A DNA stretch of 64,000 bases from NCBI RefSeq assembly GCF_000308855.1, contig NZ_BAGM01000067.1, positions 1-64,000 on the forward strand. Direction: 5' to 3'. This document shows positions 32,796 to 41,357 of this stretch, in pieces. The notes under the pieces were generated by a model. The model did no database searches. It worked only from the letters and a program-made list of their open reading frames with translations, and was not told where the DNA came from. Source of the stretch: Nocardia veterana NBRC 100344. Lineage in GTDB: Bacteria > Actinomycetota > Actinomycetes > Mycobacteriales > Mycobacteriaceae. The position numbers and the translations under genes were made by a program. How positions within the stretch are numbered: position 1 is the first letter of the stretch; each line of letters begins with the position of its first letter.

Positions 32796-34808
32796 TCACC
32801 AGTGCAGGCCGGGCAGGCGGTTGACGATCCGGGCCGCCGGGGTCGGCAGCCCCATCAGCGGCTGCACCACCGGCGCGAGCGCCAGCAGCGGACTGCGGCC
32901 GCCGGATTCCGCCGGCTCGGTCGATGCGGCGCGGCCGTGCTGCGCCGCGGCGGACTCACCGGTGCGGCGGAAACCCTGGTGCAGGATGGCCTTCTTCACC
33001 GAGGGCATGACCGTGTCGATGACCTGGGCGAACGTACCGATCGGGGTATCGATGCGGGCCGGCCGCTCCTCCAGTGCGCGCACCACGATCGCGGCCGCTT
33101 GTTCCGGGCTGTGCACCGGAAGCGAGCGGTACATCTCGGTCGGCGCGATCATCGGCGTGCGCACGAGCGGCATCCGCACCGAGGTGAAGGTGATGCCCGC
33201 GTCGGCGTTCTCCACGGCGGCGATTTCGCTGAAGGTGTCCAGCGCCGACTTGCTCGCCACATAGGCGGCGAAGCGGGGCAGTTTGGTCTGCACCGCGATC
33301 GAGGAGATGTTGACCACGTGCCCGAATCGGCGTTCCCGCATGGACGGCAGCAGCGCCAGGATCAATCGCACGGCGCCGAAGTAGTTGACGGCCATCGTCC
33401 GCTCGAAGTCGTGCATGCGGTCGGTGGAGTTCAGCACCGAACGGCGGATCGAACGCCCGGCGTTGTTCACCACGTAGTCGACGTGGTGATGATCGGCGAG
33501 CACCTGCTTGACCAGCAGTTCGACCGCCTTCTCATCGGTGATGTCGCAGGAATAGCTGTAGGCGTCGCCGCCCTGTTCGCGGACCCGGGCGGCCGCGGCC
33601 TCGAGTTCGTCGACACCGCGGGCCACCATCAGCACCGTCGCGCCGCGGCGGGCCACCGCATGGGCGGTCGCCAGCCCGATGCCCGAGGATGCGCCGGTGA
33701 TCAGCACGATCCGGTCGCGCAGCGGGTCGCCGCCGTGCCGGCGGGCGCGGTCGGGATCCAGATGGGCGCGCCAGTACCGCCACAGATTCTCGGCGTAAGT
33801 GTCGAAGGCGGGGACCTCGAGATCGATTCGGCGTAGCAGTGCCCGAGTCGAATCGGAGACGAATTCCGAGGCGAAGGACACGTGCGGGGCGACCTCGGCC
33901 GGAATGCCGAACTGCTGCAACAGGAAATCACGAGCCGCGGTGACGCCGGGCAGACGGCTCAGCGTCGCCAGTGCGGTGTGGCTGCCCGGAACCGGACCGA
34001 GGCCTGCGGGTGCGCCGGCCGCTCGCGAGAGCGCGCCGTAGATCTCGGTGAACGGCTGCGGACGGGGGTTGACCAGGTGGAAGGTGCGCTGGTTCAGGCC
34101 CGGTCGCCGGATCAGCTCGACCATCGCCCGGGCCACGTAGTCGACCGGGACGATATTGGTGGCGCCCAGATCCGGCAGTGGCAGCGGCAGCCCGCCGGGC
34201 AGCGCGGCCAGCCGCGCGATCGCGGGGAAGAAGTAGTACGGGCCGTCGATCTTGTCCATTTCGCCGGTGCGGGAGTCGCCGACCACGATCGCCGGTCGGT
34301 AGACCCGCCACTGCAGCCCGGCGCTCTCCCGGACCAGCTTCTCGGCGGCGAATTTCGTTCGATGATAAGGAGATTCGAGGTTCTGGCCGAGGTCGAAGTC
34401 GTCCTCGAAGAACTTGCCGCGATGGTCGCCGGCGACGGCCACCGACGAGACGTGGTGCAGCATGGCACCGAGTTCGGTGGCGAGCGCGATCACCGCGCGG
34501 GTGCCCTCGACATTCGCCGCATAGGCGGATTCCTCGTCGGCGGTCATGTCGTAGACCGCGCCGAGATGGATGACGTGCTGCGCCGCCGGCGGTTCGTCGG
34601 CCAGTCCCAGTCGGTCGGCCGTCAGGTCTCCGATCAGCGGAAATACCCGGTCGGTGGCATTCCAGCGGACGGCGAGTTCGGCGAGTTTGGCCGCCGACGC
34701 CTCGCGGACGAGGATGTGCAGGATCGCGTCGGGATCCGCCTGGAGCAGGCCCTCCACCACTCGCCGTCCCAGAAAACCCGTCCCACCGGTCACGATATAG
34801 GTGGACAT
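32796..34808 (-). CDS. Two-domain reductase, AcrA1-like fatty acyl-CoA reductase/SDR
   Basis: A 670-residue fusion. Residues 1-370 are an extended SDR like fatty acyl-CoA reductases (YIVTGGTGFLGRRVVEGLL, HHVSSVAVAGDHRG, YHRTKFAAEKLV). Residues about 375-620 are a classical SDR (LITGASSGIGLATAHAVARR, VVNNAGRSIRRSV, ISSIAVQ, YVASKSALDTF). This matches M. tuberculosis Rv3391 (AcrA1), a multifunctional acyl-CoA reductase. ATG 34808 has AGGAGGGG close upstream. Product fatty alcohols or aldehydes would feed wax ester formation, consistent with the nearby WS/DGAT. The function of this protein itself is inferred by family. Confidence 0.9.
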   Translation of the reverse strand: MSTYIVTGGTGFLGRRVVEGLLQADPDAILHILVREASAAKLAELAVRWNATDRVFPLIGDLTADRLGLADEPPAAQHVIHLGAVYDMTADEESAYAANVEGTRAVIALATELGAMLHHVSSVAVAGDHRGKFFEDDFDLGQNLESPYHRTKFAAEKLVRESAGLQWRVYRPAIVVGDSRTGEMDKIDGPYYFFPAIARLAALPGGLPLPLPDLGATNIVPVDYVARAMVELIRRPGLNQRTFHLVNPRPQPFTEIYGALSRAAGAPAGLGPVPGSHTALATLSRLPGVTAARDFLLQQFGIPAEVAPHVSFASEFVSDSTRALLRRIDLEVPAFDTYAENLWRYWRAHLDPDRARRHGGDPLRDRIVLITGASSGIGLATAHAVARRGATVLMVARGVDELEAAAARVREQGGDAYSYSCDITDEKAVELLVKQVLADHHHVDYVVNNAGRSIRRSVLNSTDRMHDFERTMAVNYFGAVRLILALLPSMRERRFGHVVNISSIAVQTKLPRFAAYVASKSALDTFSEIAAVENADAGITFTSVRMPLVRTPMIAPTEMYRSLPVHSPEQAAAIVVRALEERPARIDTPIGTFAQVIDTVMPSVKKAILHQGFRRTGESAAAQHGRAASTEPAESGGRSPLLALAPVVQPLMGLPTPAARIVNRLPGLHW

Positions 34809-34840
34809 AACCCCTCCTTGCATGTCGAACATGTTGTCGC

Positions 34841-34850
34841 ACAACGTTGT
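34841..34850. promoter_or_regulatory. Palindrome ACAACGTTGT upstream of AcrA1-like gene
   Basis: This perfect 10-bp palindrome lies 33 bp before the start codon and is flanked by TGTCG and CGACA-like halves. It may be an operator for a TetR-family regulator. It lacks the AACnnGTT spacing of KstR. Confidence 0.4.
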
Positions 34851-34982
34851 TCGTCCGACATGCGTCGGTGGATGCGGACGTGAACGAATCGGCCTCTATC
34901 AGAATCGAGGTCGCTGTAGGAACCCCTGCGTGCCTAACTGGTGAGTAACTTTAGCTGGCGCCCGCTTGTGCCCGCAACCAGA

Positions 34983-35027
34983 CGGCGCTCCGCGTGGTGT
35001 GGGACTTGTCACCACGTCGGAGCGCCG
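34983..35027. terminator. Strong hairpin terminator
   Basis: CGGCGCTCCG-CGTGGTG (34983-34999) pairs with CACCACG-CGGAGCGCCG (35010-35027) with one bulged T at 35017 and a 10-nt loop. It lies 100 bp downstream of the heme oxygenase stop and separates it from the AcrA1-like gene. Confidence 0.7.
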
Positions 35028-35126
35028 ATCGGTATGTGTAACAACGATTTTGATGTAACCCTGAGACGCACCTGGCTATCTGTTGGCAACCATCCGGTCG
35101 GCTGTCCAGAAGCGTGGGAGGGTCGT

Positions 35127-35807
35127 TCAGCCTTCGCGCCGCACCGGGAATTCGCTTGCCAGATCGGCGAATACGGCGCTGTTGAGATCGAAGGCGCGCC
35201 GGCACTCGCCGAGCACGCGCTGCTTCTCCAGGTCGTCGACGGCCAGTTCGTCGAGCAGGGTCCGGTAGGCACGTTTGAAGGCGGCCGGATTAGGGATCTG
35301 ATCGAAGACGTAGAAGCGCACCCCGTCGCCGCGCTTGGGGAGCTGCCACAGCTTCGCCGCGGTGCCGCGGATGACCTGACCGCCCGACAGATCGCCCAGA
35401 TACCGGGTGTAGTGGTGGGCCACATAGCCCGCCGGCCAGTTCAGGGCGCATTCGGTGATGCGGGCGGCGTACTCGGCCGTCGCCGGCACGGCGGCGATGT
35501 CGTCGCGCCAGCCCGGCCCGCCCAGGTGTGCCAGATCATCCTCGAGATGTGCCAGGCGCGCGAGCTCGGGCCGGATGAACGGCCCGGCGACCGGATCGGC
35601 GGCGAGCACGTCCCAGTGCGCCTCGAGGGCCCGGTAGATGTGCCAGAGCTGACCGGTGTAGCGGTAGAACGCCCGCACATCCAGGGCGCCGCCCAGCATG
35701 TCGCTCATGAAGGTGGAGTTCTCGGCCCGCTCGTGCTGTTCGGCGGTGGCGGAGCGGATCTGCGCGGAGAACGGCACGGGCTGCTCGGTGGAGGTGGCGT
35801 CCGGCAT
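35127..35807 (-). CDS. Biliverdin-producing heme oxygenase
   Basis: A 226-residue cytoplasmic enzyme degrading heme to biliverdin, iron and CO. The proximal histidine is in SATAEQHERAENSTFMSDML near residue 25, and the distal helix is YLGDLSGGQVIRGTA. FYVFDQIPNPAAFKRAYR is also typical of the HmuO class. ATG 35807 is preferred over GTG 35825 because GAGG lies upstream of it. An iron-box-like sequence occurs 30-50 bp upstream. It serves heme-iron acquisition and stands as a single-gene unit. Confidence 0.93.
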   Translation of the reverse strand: MPDATSTEQPVPFSAQIRSATAEQHERAENSTFMSDMLGGALDVRAFYRYTGQLWHIYRALEAHWDVLAADPVAGPFIRPELARLAHLEDDLAHLGGPGWRDDIAAVPATAEYAARITECALNWPAGYVAHHYTRYLGDLSGGQVIRGTAAKLWQLPKRGDGVRFYVFDQIPNPAAFKRAYRTLLDELAVDDLEKQRVLGECRRAFDLNSAVFADLASEFPVRREG

Positions 35808-35836
35808 GATCGGCGATGTCCTCACTTCGTCACGAC

Positions 35837-35856
35837 AAGTATGGGTTACCTAACTT
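35837..35856. promoter_or_regulatory. Imperfect IdeR/DtxR-like iron box
   Basis: On the minus strand AAGTTAGGTAACCCATACTT contains TTAGGT and a partial second half, resembling the IdeR consensus TTAGGTTAGGCTAACCTAA with several mismatches. Position just upstream of a heme oxygenase gene makes iron control plausible. Confidence 0.4.
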
Positions 35857-36071
35857 CCCCTCCGACGATACCGGGCCGCGTCCGTGACGGAATCAAACTT
35901 TCGGACGAGAAATTCGCGCGGGGTGCGCACGATTCGGTGACAGTTGTCGTCGACGTCGAGAGCCCGGGCCGGCGGGTCTCGTCCCCGTGTTGGGAACCCG
36001 CCGATGCGGCCGGAGCCGTGCCGGACCGGTAAACAGTCTTCACAAACGCTGTGACGAGAGGAATGAGTGCC

Positions 36072-37391
36072 ATGATCGTCCGCACGCTCCGGGTGTCGTA
36101 CGGGGACCAATGGGGCAGCCACCGCGGTTCCACTCATCCCAGCCCGATCCCGCCGTCGTTGGCTGAGCGCAGGCACGCGGCCGGAGAGAGCTACACGGTG
36201 TTGCTGTCTGCGGAGGGCCGCCCACTGGCTCGGGGTGAATACTCGAATCGAAAGAATTGGCGCATATATCTTTACGATGACGCGGGTTTTCAGGTGCAGA
36301 TGATCGACTTGGAGCCCTGGTCGGAATCGATGATGCGTGTCTACCGCGATTACCGGTGGGAATACACCGGCACGGAGACGCGCACCGATGGCTGGGCCGC
36401 CCAGGAGATCATAAGCATCTCGGCGAACGGACAATTCGAGATCGAAACGGCGTCCGACTGGACCACCTGGTTGCCGTTACACGAACGAGTGCGGCACGGA
36501 CACCGGCCGCTCACGGAGTCGGAAGCCGGTGTCACGCGGCGATTTTCGATCGGCAACTATCCGGTCACGGGCCCCGAGGACCACACCCGTCCGGTGTTCG
36601 CGGTTTTTCCCACCGAGAACGGGCACGACCACACTCCGATCGTGCTGGGAATACCCACACCCGAATTCGGCGACTGGGCATCCTTTGCGGACCTGCTTAC
36701 TTTGGGGGGCCACGAACTTGCGCCGACGCTGAGCTTCGTGCACGACGAGATGGAGGGTGATTGGCAGCCGTTGAGCGCGGTCGGGATCGAGGAGCTGTTC
36801 ACTCCGGGCGCGACACACGAGACTGTCGACGGCACTGCGGTGATCGCGTTGCGCGACGGAGGAGTGCTGCGTGTCACCTCTGGACACTTGGCCGCGGCGG
36901 ACCCCGGCTGGATCGAAGGTGATGTCGACAAGCTGCGAGTGGTCCCCGTGCCCGCGGGAGAATATCCGGTCACATTGGCGCTCATGCGATTCGACGACCA
37001 CTCGGGGCGGGTAGGTGGCGCCAAATTGACCGTCACCGAGGCGCCGGTCGCTATGTGGGAAATGGCCCTGAGAGCAGGAGAAGACCCGAGTCTGCTCGGT
37101 AAGAACGAGTTCTACGGCGTCGGCGTGGACACGGGCGTAGCCGCCTTCTTCGATGCAACCCGCGGACCTCTCGTCGACGACGAGGGTGTCGACACCTTCG
37201 ACGAACAGATACTGGGTGGCGGGCTCGAGACCGATGTCGTTGTGGAAGTAGCAGGCTCGGATTCCGAGCCCAACCTCATCGCCTTCCATGCGGGCTGGGG
37301 CGACGGCGCGTACCCGTTGTGGATCGGTCGCGCGGTTGATGGACATGTCTGTTGCGCGGTCATCGACTTCCGGCTGATGGTCGACCGGTAG
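36072..37391 (+). CDS. DUF4241 domain protein
   Basis: A 439-residue protein. The C-terminal about 200 residues match DUF4241 (YPVTLALMRFDDHSGRVGGA, then WEMAL, GVGVDTGVAAFFDA, AFHAGWGDGAYPLWIG). The N-terminal half (SYTVLLSAEGRPLARGEYSN, WRIYLYDDAGFQVQMIDLEP) is beta-rich and unrecognised. ATG 36072 is chosen because GAGAGGA ends nine bases upstream; ATG 36063 and GTG 36051 are alternatives. The family is of unknown function and occurs in many actinobacteria, sometimes near toxin loci. No toxin gene is seen here. Confidence 0.75.
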   Translation: MIVRTLRVSYGDQWGSHRGSTHPSPIPPSLAERRHAAGESYTVLLSAEGRPLARGEYSNRKNWRIYLYDDAGFQVQMIDLEPWSESMMRVYRDYRWEYTGTETRTDGWAAQEIISISANGQFEIETASDWTTWLPLHERVRHGHRPLTESEAGVTRRFSIGNYPVTGPEDHTRPVFAVFPTENGHDHTPIVLGIPTPEFGDWASFADLLTLGGHELAPTLSFVHDEMEGDWQPLSAVGIEELFTPGATHETVDGTAVIALRDGGVLRVTSGHLAAADPGWIEGDVDKLRVVPVPAGEYPVTLALMRFDDHSGRVGGAKLTVTEAPVAMWEMALRAGEDPSLLGKNEFYGVGVDTGVAAFFDATRGPLVDDEGVDTFDEQILGGGLETDVVVEVAGSDSEPNLIAFHAGWGDGAYPLWIGRAVDGHVCCAVIDFRLMVDR

Positions 37392-37949
37392 AGGCGACGC
37401 GAACTTCAGGTCGCGCCGAGGACCTCAGGCCGATGCGCGGATGTTTCGTTGCGCGATCGCGCCATTACCGCGTCGGCTGAGGCAACGCGGCCGGCTCAGG
37501 AGTCCGAGGCTTCGAACGGTCCGGTCGCGGCGGCTGCTTCCAGCCGATGCTGGTGCTGACCACGAACAGGAGGCCGTCCAACGCTGCCCGGCCGTGGGTC
37601 CGCCGCTGGTCCGGACGCCGAATGCGGCGCACCGGAGTGAATGGGCCGACCTTGCCGCGACGCATCGGTCACCACCCGGGCGACCACCGCAGAATTTCGG
37701 ACCGACACGCCTCTTCGTTCTGAACCGAGTTCGAACTGTGGTGGGCCTTTCGATGGGAGCGGACCGGTGCGGCGGAACGAGCGGTTTCCGGTCGTTCGCT
37801 TGCCTCCGGGGAATGGAACTATTCGGAAGAAAGGGGCGAGTTCGGACAAGTGTGGACAAGTCGGGCGGGTGGTGGCGCGGTCGAGACGCCTTGTGTTACA
37901 ACGGTTTTACGCATCGTTCACTAAGCTAACTACTTTGAGAGGCGGCGGA
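37392..37949. other. 558-bp interval before asnB, no gene recognised
   Basis: Several frames are open but show shadow-like Arg/Pro composition and no ribosome sites. The last 80 bp are AT-richer (around TTGTGTTACAACGGTTTTAC at 37891-37910) and should contain the asnB promoter. No operator or hairpin could be assigned. Confidence 0.4.
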
Positions 37950-39794
37950 ATGTGCGGAATCGCGGGCTGGGTGGACTTCTCCGAGGACCTCACCCGGCAG
38001 CAGGGGGTTATCGATGCGATGACCGAAACGATGGCCTGTCGGGGTCCGGACGGGCGTGGCACCTTCGTTCGTGAGCACGCGGCACTGGGGCATCGGCGGC
38101 TGGCCATCATCGATCTGCCCGGCGGTGCGCAGCCGATGAGCGTGCCGACGCCGGCCGGCGACGTGGCGATGGTGTATTCGGGAGAGGCCTACAACTTTCG
38201 CGAGCTGCGCGACGAATTGCGCGGGCTCGGGCACACCTTCGATACCGACAGCGATACCGAAGTGGTGCTGCACGGCTATCTGCAGTGGGGGGAGGGGGTC
38301 GTCGACCACCTCAACGGCATGTACGCCTTCGCGATCTGGGACGACCGCGATCAGAAGCTGATCATGGTGCGCGACCGGATGGGAATCAAACCCTTCTACT
38401 ACTACCCGACGCCCGGCGGCGTGCTGTTCGGCTCCGAACCGAAGGCCATCCTCGCCAACCCGCTGGCGGCGCAGACCGTCGACCTCGACGGTCTGCGCGA
38501 GCTGTTCGCCATGACGAAACAGCCGGGCTGGTCGCTGTGGAAGGGGATGACGGAAGTACTGCCGGGGACGCTGGTCACGGTGGACCGCAACGGCATTCGC
38601 GCGCGGACCTACTGGCGGCTGCAGGCGGTCGAACACACCGACGATCAGGAGCGGACCGTCGCCCGGGTGCGTGAGCTGTTGACCGATATCGTCGATCGCC
38701 AGCTCATCGCCGACGTCCCGCGGTGTGTGCTGCTGTCGGGTGGGCTCGATTCCAGCGCCATCACCGGCCTGGCCGCGGCGCGGCTGGCGCGCGACGGGGA
38801 GCAGGTGCGGACCTTCTCGGTGGATTTCGCCGACCAGGAGCAGAATTTCGTCCCCGACGAGATGCGCGACACCCCGGATTCGCCGTTCGTGCGGGAGGTG
38901 GCGGCACTGGTCCGGTCGGCCCATCGCGATGTGGTACTTAATCCGGCGGATCTGTCCGACCCGGCGGTGCGGCGGGCAGTGATCACCGCCCGCGACATTC
39001 CGGCCGGCCTCGGCGATATGGACACCTCGCTGTATCTGCTGTTCGCGGCGATTCGGCAGCAGTCGACCGTGGCGCTGTCGGGCGAGTCCGCCGACGAGGT
39101 GTTCGGCGGCTACCGCTGGTTCCACGACGAGGTGGCGCTGAAGGAGGACACCTTCCCGTGGCTGGCGTTCGACAACGCGCTGACCGGCGATGGCCGCTGG
39201 CAGATTCTGAACCCGGCGCTGCGGGAGCGGCTGCGGCTCGAGGAGTTCGTCGCCGACCAGTACCGCGCCGCGGTGGCCGAGGTCGAACACCTCGACGGTG
39301 AATCCGAGCTCGAACACCGGATGCGGACCGTCTGTCACCTGCATCTGACCCGGTTCGTGCGAATGCTGCTCGACCGCAAGGATCGCGCGTCGATGGCGGT
39401 CGGGCTCGAGGTGCGAGTGCCGTTCTGCGACCACCGTCTGGTCGAGTACGTCTACAACACCCCGTGGTCCCTCAAGACCTTCGACGGCCGGGAGAAGAGC
39501 CTGCTGCGGCATGCCGCCCAGCATGTGCTGCCCGAATCGGTCGTCCGCCGGGTCAAGAGCCCCTATCCGTCGACCCAGGATCCGGGGTATGCCGCGGTGT
39601 TGCAGCAGCAGGCGAAACAGGTTCTCGCCGAGGGTGATTCACCGCTGTTCGAGATCATCGACCGGCAGTGGCTGCAGCGCGTGGTAGCGCAGGATCCGCT
39701 GAGTATCGACAGTCGCAGCCGGGCCGGGTTGGATCGGATCATCGACCTGCATACCTGGCTGAGCCTGTATTCTCCGCAGTTGCAGCTGGACTGA
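37950..39794 (+). CDS. asnB: Asparagine synthetase (glutamine-hydrolysing)
   Basis: A 614-residue enzyme converting Asp, Gln and ATP to Asn. The class II amidotransferase domain starts MCGIAGWVDF, so Cys2 is the nucleophile; CRGPDGRGTF and YSGEAYNFRELRDEL follow. The synthetase domain has the PP-loop LLSGGLDSSAIT near residue 264, then SGESADEVFGGYRWF and KSLLRHAAQHVLPE. ATG 37950 is fixed by the Cys nucleophile, though the frame extends to 37641. GAGAGG lies upstream. A hairpin terminator follows. Besides asparagine supply, actinobacterial AsnB-type enzymes may amidate cell-wall peptides, but nothing here points to that. Confidence 0.95.
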   Translation: MCGIAGWVDFSEDLTRQQGVIDAMTETMACRGPDGRGTFVREHAALGHRRLAIIDLPGGAQPMSVPTPAGDVAMVYSGEAYNFRELRDELRGLGHTFDTDSDTEVVLHGYLQWGEGVVDHLNGMYAFAIWDDRDQKLIMVRDRMGIKPFYYYPTPGGVLFGSEPKAILANPLAAQTVDLDGLRELFAMTKQPGWSLWKGMTEVLPGTLVTVDRNGIRARTYWRLQAVEHTDDQERTVARVRELLTDIVDRQLIADVPRCVLLSGGLDSSAITGLAAARLARDGEQVRTFSVDFADQEQNFVPDEMRDTPDSPFVREVAALVRSAHRDVVLNPADLSDPAVRRAVITARDIPAGLGDMDTSLYLLFAAIRQQSTVALSGESADEVFGGYRWFHDEVALKEDTFPWLAFDNALTGDGRWQILNPALRERLRLEEFVADQYRAAVAEVEHLDGESELEHRMRTVCHLHLTRFVRMLLDRKDRASMAVGLEVRVPFCDHRLVEYVYNTPWSLKTFDGREKSLLRHAAQHVLPESVVRRVKSPYPSTQDPGYAAVLQQQAKQVLAEGDSPLFEIIDRQWLQRVVAQDPLSIDSRSRAGLDRIIDLHTWLSLYSPQLQLD

Positions 39795-39805
39795 GCCCTC
39801 CTCGC

Positions 39806-39841
39806 ACGGGCCGGCGCCGACCTCGGACGGGGCCGGCCCGT
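39806..39841 (+). terminator. asnB terminator hairpin
   Basis: ACGGGCCGGC (39806-39815) pairs with GCCGGCCCGT (39832-39841) across a 16-nt loop, 12 bp after the asnB stop. There is no T tract. Confidence 0.65.
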
Positions 39842-39911
39842 CGGCTGTGCGGGGGGCTCCGGTGCTGGTCAGGGTGTTGCCGGCCGGGTGCCAGGGTGCC
39901 GGAACAAGCGC

Positions 39912-39940
39912 GTGAACATTATTTACTAATAGGTGTTCAC
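39912..39940. promoter_or_regulatory. Inverted repeat GTGAACA-N15-TGTTCAC upstream of CYP125
   Basis: Two perfect 7-bp arms (39912-39918, 39934-39940) flank an AT-rich centre that could contain promoter elements (ATTATTTACTAAT). It is 54 bp before the P450 start and upstream of the KstR-like site, so a second regulator, perhaps the TetR protein encoded downstream, may bind. Confidence 0.45.
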
Positions 39941-39968
39941 AAAACCGGTGTGGTGTGGTTCACTCCAT

Positions 39969-39982
39969 AGGAACGTGTTCCA
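39969..39982. promoter_or_regulatory. KstR-like operator at CYP125 start
   Basis: AGGAACGTGTTCCA matches TnnAACnnGTTnnA except for the first base. Its core GAACGTGTTC is palindromic, and the site touches the AAAGGAGG ribosome site (39982-39989). It probably represses the P450 in the absence of sterol intermediates. Confidence 0.6.
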
Positions 39983-39993
39983 AAGGAGGTACC

Positions 39994-41229
39994 GTGTCCG
40001 CGCCGTCTCTGCCGTCCATCAGTCACGATTTCGACTTCACCGACCCCGATCTGCTGTCTCAGCGGCTGCCCGTCGCCGAATGGGCCGAACTGCGTCGCAC
40101 CGCGCCGGTGTGGTGGGTGGACCAGCCCAAGGGCGTGAGCGGCTTCGACGACGGCGGCTACTGGGTGGTGAGCCGGCTCGACGACATCAAGGAGATCTCG
40201 AAGAACTCCGAGGTCTTCTCCACCCAGGAGAACACCGCGGTCATCCGCTTCAACGGCGAGATCACCCGCGAGGAGATCGAGATCCAGCGCGCCATGCTGG
40301 TCAACACCGATCCGCCCGCGCACGACAAGCTGCGCCGCATCATCTCCCGCGGCTTCACCCCGCGCGCGGTGGAGAGCCTGCGCGCCGCGCTGCGCGAGCG
40401 CGCCGAGCGGATCGTGCACGAGGCCAAGAAGACCGGCGGCGGCGACTTCGTCCAGCAGGTGGCCTGTGAGCTGCCGCTGCAGGCGATCGCCGAACTGCTC
40501 GGGGTGCCGCAGGAGGATCGCGGCAAGCTGTTCGAGTGGTCGAACCAGATGATGGGCTACGACGACCCCGAGTACGCCGACAGCTACAAGATGGCCAACG
40601 CCCAGGTGATGGGCTACGCGTGGAACCTCGCCGAGGAGAAGCGCAAATGCCCGGCCGACGATATCGTCTCCCAGCTGCTCAATGCCGATATCGAGGGCGA
40701 GGCGCTGGGCTCGGAGGAATTCGCCTGGTTCGTCATCCTGCTGGCCGTGGCCGGCAACGAGACCACTCGTAACGCCACCACGCACGGCATGAAGGCCTTC
40801 GTCGACAATCCGGAACAGTGGGAGCTGTACAAGGCCGAGCGGCCGCGCACCGCACCGGACGAGATCGTGCGCTGGGCCACCCCGGTCATCGCGTTCCAGC
40901 GGACTGCGTTGGCGGACACCGAGATCGGTGGGCAGGCCATCAAGAAGGGGCAGCGGGTCGGGCTGTTCTACTCCTCGGCCAACTTCGACGAGGAGCGCTT
41001 CGACAAGCCGTTCGAATTCAACATCATGCGAAACCCGAACCCGCACGTCGGATTCGGCGGCACCGGTACCCACTACTGTGTCGGCGCCAACCTCGCTCGG
41101 CTGCAACTGGATCTGATCTTCAACGCCATCGCCGACGTGATGCCCAACCTGCGTGAGGTGTCCGAGCCGGTCCGGCTACGCTCGGGCTGGTTGAACGGAA
41201 TCAAGAGCTGGCAGGTCGCCTACGAATGA
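39994..41229 (+). CDS. Steroid C26/27-monooxygenase, cytochrome P450 CYP125 type
   Basis: A 411-residue P450. It resembles M. tuberculosis CYP125 throughout, for example ISRGFTPRAVESL, ELPLQAIAELLGVPQEDRGK, LAVAGNETTRN (I-helix oxygen site), DEIVRWATPVIAFQRTALAD (K-helix ExxR) and GFGGTGTHYCVGANLARLQL with heme ligand Cys362. CYP125 oxidises the cholesterol side chain terminally, starting its beta-oxidation. GTG 39994 has AAAGGAGG upstream. The KstR-like operator agrees with the role. The TetR gene downstream may be co-transcribed. Confidence 0.92.
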   Translation: MSAPSLPSISHDFDFTDPDLLSQRLPVAEWAELRRTAPVWWVDQPKGVSGFDDGGYWVVSRLDDIKEISKNSEVFSTQENTAVIRFNGEITREEIEIQRAMLVNTDPPAHDKLRRIISRGFTPRAVESLRAALRERAERIVHEAKKTGGGDFVQQVACELPLQAIAELLGVPQEDRGKLFEWSNQMMGYDDPEYADSYKMANAQVMGYAWNLAEEKRKCPADDIVSQLLNADIEGEALGSEEFAWFVILLAVAGNETTRNATTHGMKAFVDNPEQWELYKAERPRTAPDEIVRWATPVIAFQRTALADTEIGGQAIKKGQRVGLFYSSANFDEERFDKPFEFNIMRNPNPHVGFGGTGTHYCVGANLARLQLDLIFNAIADVMPNLREVSEPVRLRSGWLNGIKSWQVAYE

Positions 41230-41357
41230 GCGTCGCGGCCGGCCGGGGTGCAGCAGACCCCGGCGGCCCGGCCTCCGGCGGCCCAGGACACAGCGTGCGC
41301 ACCGGCCTCGACGTTCCCGTGACGTCGGGGCCGTGCGCATGCGACGAAGGACGACGC

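Larger units (their letters stand above)
34809..35126. other. Promoter region of acrA1-like gene and terminator of heme oxygenase gene
   Basis: No gene is supported in these 318 bp. Near the reductase start are a 10-bp palindrome ACAACGTTGT (34841-34850) and outer TGTCGAACA/TGTTCG halves, resembling a TetR-type operator. A large hairpin (34983-35027) lies between the two genes. The rest has no recognisable feature. Confidence 0.5.

Noticed and set aside
37425..37859. Open frames on both strands between DUF4241 and asnB genes
   Set aside because: Arg/Pro/Ser-rich on both strands with no ribosome sites or motifs.
37926..39524. 532-codon minus-strand open frame
   Set aside because: Shadow of asnB.
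40536..41156. Other-frame plus-strand open frames inside the CYP125 gene
   Set aside because: They are alternative-frame reads of a well-supported P450.
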